Source: Ariolimax columbianus
Taxonomy: Eukaryota > Mollusca > Gastropoda > Stylommatophora > Arionidae
Reading direction: 5' to 3'
Assembly (NCBI GenBank): GCA_036924085.1
Contig: JAVGWX010000011.1
Span: forward strand, 34,284,386-34,348,385
DNA: 64,000 nucleotides
In this document: one piece after another, positions 56,516 through 64,000 of the stretch
Layout of the letters: the number at the start of each line of letters is the position of its first letter
Numbering within the stretch: position 1 is the stretch's first letter
Position numbers and translations under genes: made by a program
The notes under the pieces: generated by a model
Seen by the model: the letters and a program-made list of their open reading frames with translations, nothing else
Database searches by the model: none
What the model was told of the DNA's origin: nothing

Positions 56516-56968
56516 TCAAAACCAACCCCAATTATGGCTGAAATAGTAAATGAACTTCTCTAGGGTAGAGGACTTCAACTCGCGACATTGCATTCATCAT
56601 GAATACAGACCAACTGACTATGGTCTGCATCCATTATATTGACTGATGTAGGGCAATGCATTGAGGCTGAATGGGAGGCAACTGCATAGACGGATAGACC
56701 TAGATGATAACATCCGGTTCAGGGCATGAAATGCCTATACGTCTTCACACATGCTACTTGTATGTACACACACACTGTACCAGCAGACTGCAAGTTACAG
56801 GTAATGGCAAGTGATGAAACACACCTCAGGTCACATACACTTCATAACATTAAACATTTAATTCTCATTAAAGTTGTTAGTCAGACAAGAAACACAGGCA
56901 TGGCCTCAAGCCTGATGAACATGGAAAATGCCTCTGCATTTGAAAGAAAGATTTAGAAATACAACTTC
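56516..56968. other. Intron, nothing recognised
   Basis: No supported feature. Confidence 0.4.
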
Positions 56969-57205
56969 TAATCATGGGAAACACAATATCTAATCATGGG
57001 AAACACATTCTCTAATCATGGGAAACACATTCTCTAATCATGGGAAACACAATATCTAATCATGGGAAACACATTCTCTAATCATGGGAAACACATTCTC
57101 TAATCATGGGAAACACAATCTCTAATCATGGGACACACATTCTCTAATCATGGGAAACACATTCTCTAATCATGGGAAACAACCTCTAATCATGGGAAAC
57201 ACCTT
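56969..57205. repeat. 22-bp tandem repeat, about 11 copies
   Basis: Unit ctaatcatgggaaacacatt plus ct, with aatat variants. Confidence 0.94.
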
Positions 57206-57970
57206 GACAGGGAAGAGCATTGTGTGTGCCTTTATGCCCACGGTAGCAACACTACCAAGCTGGACAGGTCGTAGGATAGGAGCCGGTCCAAGCAGAGACA
57301 CAAACCCAATGCCATGCAGGAAGAAAAGGGAAAGAAGGTAACACACAACATCCCCTCCAGATTTATCCTTCTCCACGGGGAATATCTACCATACAAATTG
57401 CTTGAGAAGTTTTCTGTCAACTAGCAGGCGATCCACACAGGCCTATAACGCTGGCAATAAATATAGAATATGTTTATCATACTCAATAAAAATGATCTTA
57501 TTATTGGAATTACAAAATAGCAGACTTGGATAGAATTGCCAGACTCACAGACAAGCTTTGTGAAACCATCACCATAGGAAGCTGCAGCATGAAAACAAGG
57601 GTTAGAAACTTTAATAAAACTATTCTGCAAGCAGTAGCTGAGACCATTCCAAGAGGGGAGTGCATGAATTACAAACCCTACTGGAGTGAAGAATTACAAG
57701 CCCTACTGGAGTGAAGAGTTACAAGCCCTACTGAAGTGAAGAATTAAACCCTACTAGAGTAAAGAATTACAAAACCTACTGGAGTGAAGTATTACTAAAT
57801 CTACTTGAGTGAAGAATTACAAAAGCTTGAGGATGAACTATCAGTTGCCAGAAACTTGCCAGAATGGGAACAGTCTGCCAAAGCAAACACTAGAAGTACC
57901 ACATAACTAAAGGCAAAATTCAAGAAATTGTACAACAAGAATCTCATACAATTTGACCAACTACAATAAG
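57206..57970 (+). mobile_element. LINE-A-related fragment with internal minisatellite
   Basis: Plus strand: PPDLSFSTGNIY (endonuclease end, cf. TPDLAFSTVDIH), then YKIADLDRIARLTDKLCETI and AVAETIPRGECMNYKPYWSE in 57526-57714, parallel to LINE-A residues 58-125 of copy 1. The WSEELQ codons are then tandemly repeated (57667-57815) before EDELSVARN. Diverged from the other copies. Confidence 0.8.
57667..57815. repeat. About 25-bp minisatellite grown from LINE-A codons
   Basis: Six imperfect copies of gaattacaaaccctactgga plus gtgaa, i.e. the NYKPYWSE codons of the LINE. Confidence 0.88.
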
Positions 57971-58014
57971 TATTGTCATAGATCTGTCAGAATAAACCTC
58001 TAAATCATGGTATT

Positions 58015-58500
58015 CAATCAGGCACGTGTGTCTTATGCCAGTTAGCCAAATGTTGAGTAAACTCATTTTGCCCTTTTGCCTTAGTGTACCATGTTGAGCT
58101 CAGAGCCTCCTTCAATGCTATCTTTCTACCTCAGCTAAAGTTGTATGGCTACCCCGACGTCACTTTGCGTGTCCATCTGTATTTTTGAAACAACGCAGCA
58201 TCTATGATGTCAGTGAAGGACTTTCGACGAAGAAATCACAAAGGATATTGGGAAATATCATGAAGGATAACAGCGGGCTGGCTTAGCTTCAACTCTATTT
58301 AACCCATACTGCAACAGATACGAAATGACAATGCTAAGGCTCACGCCTTCAACAGTATAGTTATTCCACCATGGTATATGGCTGCGAGGGATGGAACCTA
58401 CGGAAAGTTGATGCAGATAGACTCTGCGTGCCTAACGAGCGATGGAGCAAAGAATATTGAAGATCTCAATTCCAGACCAAATCCGCAAAGCAGAGATCAG
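58015..58500. mobile_element. LINE tail fragments in inverted arrangement
   Basis: 58020-58250 resembles the 44815-45070 LINE end (minus strand), while 58290-58450 on the plus strand reads MVYGCEGWNLRKVDADRL, the RT tail of the same sort of element. Rearranged relic. Confidence 0.6.
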
Positions 58501-58603
58501 ACATTGAATTAACTTTATTCGTGATTATATATTTAGTAGACATAGGTCTAATGAGTGCTATTTTTGAGATAGACCCAAAGCCTAGAACTTTCATCAGCAT
58601 TAC

Positions 58604-58813
58604 CTGGTCACAGAGCACTCAATGTTTCCCTTGCTGTCTGTGTTAACGATCATTCTATTCTTGGACAGCTGCTCCTGTATAAGAATAACCTTCTCTGTGC
58701 CTCGAACAATAAAATAACCTCCAGGGTCCATGGGACATTCATTTAATTGAGCCATCTCTGCGGCCGTCTTCCCTGTCAATACACAGTTTGAGCTTCGTAG
58801 CATAATAGGCATT
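58604..58813 (-). CDS. POLR3B: POLR3B exon 3 of window (protrusion)
   Basis: 210 nt, the longest exon here. It encodes [29 protein letters not shown] and [14 protein letters not shown], the highly conserved block of second-largest polymerase subunits in which DPGGYF and the EKV...QE run are typical. Acceptor CTTCCAG, donor ACCAG|GTAATG. The last two bases pair with T of the next exon to give Ser. Confidence 0.96.
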
Positions 58814-58944
58814 CTGGAAGAATTCAAATGATCACAGCGTCAGACAAAAAATAAACAACAAATAATGGAGAAGCATTAACTAGGATGAAAATAAACTGGC
58901 AACAATAGCAAGAATCTTCAGTTACAGAAATGAATACATACATT

Positions 58945-59180
58945 TGTTTGTTTGTTTGCATTCACCGTATTTCTCTATTCCCCAAGGTGGTGTGCATTGC
59001 ACTGTTTTTATTTTGTTGCAATCAGCCCAGTGCATTCAACTTAAGCATGCATTTTATGTAAATGTCTGCATTTTCTAAGGGTTTGCTTTCCCGGGGTAAC
59101 TACCAGTGCTGTTATTGTGGAACAAACCCAGTACCTACGGATTGTGAGCCGTGTCACTTAACCACTAGCCCACGCCGTCA
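58945..59180 (-). mobile_element. tRNA-derived SINE, older copy
   Basis: Minus strand GACGGCGTGGGCTAGTGGTT (A box) and CTGGGTTTGTTCC (worn B box), then the same body as 22771-23027 (aagggtttgctttcccgggg in plus) and a (CAAA)n tail. No clear target duplication. Confidence 0.85.
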
Positions 59181-59800
59181 TAGCACATAAATGAGAGCAT
59201 AAATGAGAACGAGACATTCTGCAAACAGATGGTGTCAAAACAAAAATATTATCTCATCTTATCTGTCCAAATGTCAATAAATGTGTGCCAGATGATATTT
59301 TCCACATTAGCTGTACATGTGAATGATTTAGGGTGTCAACATATGACAAATCGTATTCAGGATGACGAACAACCTCATCTGATGACAGATATGTCGCTCA
59401 GGTTCATGAAATGCAGCGTATCGTCACGTATAAGTTTGGGAAAAAGTAGAATAACGCAACATATCCATAGGATCATGCTGTGGTATTTGAACAGAGAAAT
59501 TACAAATGCGTCAGATAGCTGTGAAGTTCATTTCTCCGACTAATGACACAAGAATCATCATGTTACCATCTGTCACGGAAATCTTGATTGCATTGAAGAG
59601 GATGAAGAAAATATTAAATGGGAGAAAAGTAGCCTTCACTGTGGATTGGGAAGAATTTGCTGATACCGAAAACAGCACAGCTTGTCAGATCAAATGTGAG
59701 TATTTATTGATGTCGACGATGTTGTGCACCATGAATTCTTACCGGAGGGGCAAACAGTCAACTGATGGTACGATTTAAAAGTGCTGAAATGTTTCAGAGA
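59181..59800. other. Intron, nothing recognised
   Basis: Two plus ORFs of about 100 codons (59229-59543, 59506-59778) show no family motif; probably a decayed transposon or chance. Confidence 0.4.
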
Positions 59801-61110
59801 AAACACCTAGCCAAAAAGGCCTGAGTTGCAAAGAAACAATTCCTGGTTCTCCCTGATGGTCTGCCAGTCACACGTCACAATTCTCGTTCTTGCTGGAAAA
59901 ATATGTGCTGCTACACATTCAAGTGAGGACTTTAGATTCAAACTATAGTGTGCTGTTTTAACCTTTATCGCACAAGCGTCGCTGCTTTGCGACTGGCAAA
60001 AATGCCTCTCTTTCCAGTGACATGCCCCCCCAAAACCGCTCTCTCCAGTCCGTTGTGTCGTTTGATGTGTCCAAAAAATCTCAGTTTTCGGGTCATTACA
60101 TCTTTTATGAGCCAATTCTCCACCACATTCAGGTCTTGTTGGATGGATTTCTTTGTTTCCTTCTTGGTCCACTGGATTTTCAGGACTCTTCTGTAGAACT
60201 GTTTCAAAAGCATTGATCTTCACTATTATTGATTTTGTAATCGTCCATGTTTCACGTCCACATTTTGCCACAGGAAAAATGCATGTTCTAAGGATCTTTA
60301 GTTTTAGTTTCGCGTTTGTATTTTGCCATAGGTTCTGTATATTCCTCATCTTCTGCACTGTTATAGTCAGTCGTCTTCTTACTTCCTATGTACAGTCTCC
60401 ATTGTTGTTCAGTATTGATCCCAGATATTCAAAATGTGCAACATTTTCAATCTTTTTAATTTTAGGTTGGAGTTTTGTCTTATGAGTTGTCATTATCTTT
60501 GTATTCAGGCAGAGATTCTGGGCTTCACTATGTTTCTGGACTGATGTAATTATTTAGTTTTAGGCCTTTGGCGCTGTTCGGGAGCAATACTGTGCCGTCA
60601 GCTTATCATATTTCTGGTATCTCCTTTCCTCCTATTGTGAAAGGAGCAAAGCCTGTAAAAATTGGATCTGCCTTTACATACCTGATGATTTTTCCAGCAA
60701 ATATGTTGAGCAGGTATGGTGAAAGAATACAGCCCTGTCTGACCCCCTTGTGTATCTCAAACCAATCTGAAGTTTCACCATGTTATCTGACGGCTGCTTC
60801 CTGTCCCCTGTAGAGGGTTTCTATTAGTAGAACCAGATGTCTTTGGAAGTCCATATCTTTCATAATATTCCACATTTGCTGATGTTTTATGCAGTAAAAG
60901 GCTTTGTTGTAGTCTATAAAACAGGCATACAGGTCCGTATTGAATTCTCTGCTTTTCTCGATGATGTTGAAGATATGGTCTGTCGTGCCTCTTCCTGGCC
61001 TAAACCCTGCTTGCGTTTCGTTTATTTCATAGTCCAGCTTTCTCTCTATTCTTTTCATAATGATACGCAATAATATCTTGTTGGCGTGACTTTATCAAGG
61101 TGATAGTTTG
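59800..61110 (-). mobile_element. LINE-D-like (RTE-type) reverse transcriptase relic
   Basis: Minus strand: ERKLDYEINETQAGFRPGRG then TTDHIFNIIEKSREFNTDLY, ACFIDYNKAFYCIKHQQMW (RT motif A with KAFD mutated to KAFY; 60783-61070), then 60700-60400 degraded catalytic part, then LKILRTCIFPVAKCGRETWT (59807-60358) and RKLRFFGHIKRHNGLERAV. Order is right; frames are broken. The RTE/BovB-like assignment rests on the QAGFR.GRGT...FIDY.KAF pattern. Confidence 0.85.
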
Positions 61111-61372
61111 TACATAACTTTAGATTTCCTTTCTGAGGTATGGAGATGTGCACAGATCATTTTCATGCTTTGCGCCATTCTATGTTGCGCCCGATCTTAT
61201 TACAGACTGCATGGTATATGCGGATGCTTGCCTCTCCTTCCGCTTGTTTATGTAGATGTAATAAATATGTTTGTAGTGGAAACTAACAGATAAAAAAACC
61301 ACTTTCCGTCCTCTGTGACAATTTCAAAAACTGACTGGACAACCGCCATACTCTGAAATAGGTGACGTATAA
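61111..61372. other. Intron, nothing recognised
   Basis: No supported feature. Confidence 0.4.
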
Positions 61373-61384
61373 ATGGCTGTGCTG

Positions 61385-61605
61385 TTTTTTTTTTTTTTAA
61401 CATTTTCACCTTCTTTTATCTCAGAAACTAACACACACATAACAAAAACACCAACAAGTTCTTTATTAATTTATGTTTCTGCACACAACAAAATTATATC
61501 TATAGACCAACAAATAAAATGGTTACAGGCTGTCAAAGTCAATAACTACAGTTAAATGTGACATGCTGAAATAAAAACAGGTGTTGTGCAGAAATTTTTT
61601 ATGTG
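61385..61605. repeat. Dispersed repeat shared with 35130-35360
   Basis: Preceded by a 14-nt T run. About 200 nt similar to the other copy, ending about 40 nt from the exon 2 donor. Confidence 0.8.
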
Positions 61606-61642
61606 GTCTCATAAAGGTTAATATATACAAGTCAAAACCAAC

Positions 61643-61743
61643 CTTCCAATTTCTACATTTTTCTTGCTAAAGATATGTTTCCCTCTGACAAATTCAATAT
61701 CTACTGTTATTGGTGCAGAGTAGGTAATGTCTCGAAGTCGGCA
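61643..61743 (-). CDS. POLR3B: POLR3B exon 2 of window
   Basis: 101 nt. It encodes CRLRDITYSAPITVDIEF followed by a divergent basic stretch ending in EIG and two bases of an Arg codon. This matches the RPC2 segment with TYSAPITVDIEY. Acceptor TTTACAG, donor GGAAG|GTTGGT. It was not an obvious long ORF; it was found by reading the frame that joins exons 1 and 3, and both phases fit. Confidence 0.92.
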
Positions 61744-61924
61744 CTGTAAATACAAGTCAATATCAAACGTAGATAATAAGATACATAGTTAAAACAAGAC
61801 AAATTATCACATGTTAATAAACAAGTGAAAAAATGAAAAAGAATTCTTGATTGCAGATGGAAACCCTGATGTCATAGCACAAACTCGGTAGCTTCCACAG
61901 AGACACAAAAATTTTCCCCGACCT

Positions 61925-62345
61925 TCTCTGGAACCCATTTAATTTTATAGATTAACAGGCCGCGCTAGCAGAGGCTGTGTACAAAATTTTAGCTCTCTAG
62001 GCTATGGAGAAGTTGGTCAAAATAAGAGAAATAGAAGTTCAATAAAAGCTTGTTAAAAAAAAAAATGGGGACAATCAGCAATGTGAAAACCATTGAGATA
62101 TTTTCCTCCTTAGTGTCTATGGAAATGCTGGCGCTTCTTTATGTGAATTTTTTTTTACAATTTTTTATTGGTGAAATAATCACTGTCATAATTTGATAGA
62201 CTAACAGGTGGCACTAGTAGAGGATGTGCAGAAAATGTCAGCTTTCTAGGTTATGGGGAAAGTTGGTTAAAATAAGAGACATAGAAGTCCATGCAAACAG
62301 TCACAGTTATGCCAAGTTAAATAAAAGCTTGTAACAAGGAAATGG
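61925..62345. repeat. Direct repeat of about 100 bp, spacing about 270 bp
   Basis: gattaacaggccgcgctagc ... gaagttggtcaaaataagag at 61951-62030 recurs as gactaacaggtggcactagt ... aaagttggttaaaataagag at 62200-62280. Both are followed by aataaaagcttgt. Confidence 0.8.
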
Positions 62346-62597
62346 ATTCTGCAACATGAAGTAGTGTAGAGGGTGACAAATTTGTTTAGTATCTAGGAGC
62401 CAGGCATAAAACTGGATATATGTGATAGGGGAAATTGTGTAAGTAAATAGGATGCTGGTCCTAGAATATTAGATACCAAAGGCAAAATTTATAAATGCCA
62501 TGGCAACCAGGGATTTATCGTGGTCTGAATTTATGTATTATTTTATTAACTTTCCAAATTAGTTTAATTTTAAATTGTGGTGCTGCTTAAAACGCAA

Positions 62598-63735
62598 TGC
62601 TGAGCAAATATAGACTAGATAACAAGCTATGATAGGCTAGATAACAAGCTATAGGCAGTGCTGAGCAAAGATAGGCTAGATAACAAGCTACGGCCAGTGC
62701 TGAGAAAAGATAGGCTAAACAAGCTAGTTTTGGGATCAATCAGTATGTTTGAGAACTAGAGAGGAGACGTCACCTAGTATAACTATTAAATAACGGGTTA
62801 GACAGGGGTGTGTGCTTTCCCCTTGCTTGTCGATTGTATACACAAATAGCAGATTTTCAAAGACATGAATGACACGCCTGGATTGAATATAGGAGGACGT
62901 AGTATCAATAATATGAGATATGCCGATGATACAATGTTAATAGCAGAGGATCCAGTACATCTGCAGAACTTAATGGATAAGATAACCAGCAAGTCAGAAA
63001 CCTGGGTTGGAAATCAACATCAAAAGGACTAAAGTTATGGTGTTCACCAAAAAGAAAGAAAGTTCAAAAGCTTACTTCCACATAAATGGAAAAATTCTGG
63101 AACAAGTGTCAAGCTATATATACCTTTGCCAGCTCATTTCAGTTGATGCCAAATGCTAAAGGAAGATCTTTAAAAAAATTTAAATGGTCCAAAAATATAT
63201 TTAACAGCATGAGAGATACACTTCTCTCAAAGCAGATGTCTCAGAACTTCAAAATGAGAATCATTAAATGCTATGTGAATTGAGTTGTATTGTTTGGAGT
63301 AGGAACTTGGACCCTGACAAAGAAACTGGAGAAGCGTATTGGGGTCTTTGAAATGTGGGTATTCAGAAAACTTGGACGTGTTTCTTGGAAAGATGGGAAA
63401 ACCAATAATGAGTTTCTGGAACAACGCACGGTGGAACAGATACTCCTGAAGGAAATAAAAAGTAGAATTAATATAATATTTTGGTCATGTCAAGAACCAC
63501 GACAGACTGCTAAAGGTTATTTTGGAAGGCAGAGTAGAGGGCAAGAGAGCCAAAGGGCGACAGAGGTACAGACAACATCAGGATGGGGTCACGACACAGT
63601 TTGACTGCATGTAACAGCCTGACGCGAGACAGATCCATTACTATCAACCTCCATTGCGGAGACAGCACTTGATGATGATATAACAAGCTACGGGCAGTGC
63701 TGAGCAAAGATTGACTAGATAACAAGCTACGGTAA
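62598..63735. repeat. About 40-bp tandem repeat split by a LINE fragment
   Basis: gctgagcaaagataggctag plus ataacaagctacggccagt, about three units at 62598-62730, and one to two more at 63675-63735. The LINE fragment at 62740-63670 lies between. Confidence 0.8.
62780..63670 (+). mobile_element. LINE-D-like RT fragment
   Basis: Plus strand: INNMRYADDTMLIAEDPVHL (YADD catalytic motif, 62910-62970), then KLYIPLPAHF-type zone and NFKMRIIKCYVN (63086-63283), LEKRIGVFEMWVFRKLGRVS then WKDGKTNNEFLEQRTVE (63290-63604), ending with cttgatgatgatat, a LINE-like (GAT)n tail. Several frameshifts. Confidence 0.85.
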
Positions 63736-63823
63736 CTACAATAATACAAAATGCATGTACCAAAGCAGCTCTAAGTAAATATTCATTGAAACTGATTTCC
63801 TTACGTCTATGCATTGTACTAAC

Positions 63824-63899
63824 CTCATGTGGAGACACCGTCTGAGCAATGCTAAGACTCTCTTGTACACTAGGCATGCCAACATAAATGTTGAGATAC
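63824..63899 (-). CDS. POLR3B: POLR3B exon 1 of window (N-terminal protrusion part)
   Basis: 76 nt. It encodes YLNIYVGMP...VSPHE, which matches the RPC2 N-terminal region after about residue 75. The acceptor is a T-run followed by AG, and the first base G completes a codon started in an exon beyond position 64000. The donor is GAG|GTTAGT, leaving phase 0. The earlier coding exon(s) are outside the window. Confidence 0.93.
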
Positions 63900-64000
63900 C
63901 TAAAAAAAATAAACAAGCAAATCATATACAAAATACCATATGTTCAGAGCAGTGTGACATGCAAGTGATCATAGTGTAATAGCATAAATATGTGTCTGTA

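Noticed and set aside
59229..59778. Two plus ORFs that might be a host or transposon gene
   Set aside because: No recognisable domain in either frame and no partner motifs nearby.

Overview
The window is animal (metazoan) nuclear DNA that lies wholly inside one large, intron-rich housekeeping gene on the minus strand: POLR3B (RPC2), the second-largest subunit of RNA polymerase III. I reconstructed 21 consecutive internal coding exons between 63899 and 1369. All have GT-AG borders, all phases agree, and together they hold 2,533 coding nt (844 whole codons) with no stop. They match roughly residues 75-920 of the about 1,130-residue animal protein. The first exon(s) lie beyond position 64000, and the C-terminal exons (rest of the hybrid-binding/wall region, zinc anchor/clamp) lie before position 1.

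Everything else is intron (20 introns, 403 to 6,735 nt) filled with repeats. These are: (1) non-LTR retrotransposons of at least five kinds, here called LINE-A (I-superfamily-like, RT-RNase H; a 3.1 kb copy at 27438-30568 with a 13-nt target-site duplication and a 3.3 kb copy at 52416-55720 with an 11-nt one), LINE-B (a second RNase H-bearing family), LINE-C (CR1/Jockey-like), LINE-D (RTE-like RT tails) and LINE-E (other RT tails); (2) SINE-like repeats: family S1 (about 340 bp, many copies), family B (about 330-370 bp, four copies) and a tRNA-derived SINE (22771-23027, 11-nt target-site duplication); (3) a mariner-like relic, a piggyBac-like TTAA-flanked element and possible LTRs; (4) many tandem arrays, including a 3.1 kb array of a 26-bp unit and a nearly invariant 20-bp array of about 23 units.

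The most unusual signal is that several arrays are built from the gene's own exon-intron junctions. Downstream of exons 7, 9, 13, 14 and 16 (window numbering, transcription order), the 3' end of the exon plus its 5' splice site is copied into the following intron, once to about seven times; an array also starts directly at the exon 17 donor. The introns therefore hold many decoy donor sites.

The organism is an invertebrate by element content, plausibly a mollusc or other lophotrochozoan, but that is inference. No second host gene, RNA gene, CRISPR array or prokaryotic feature was found.
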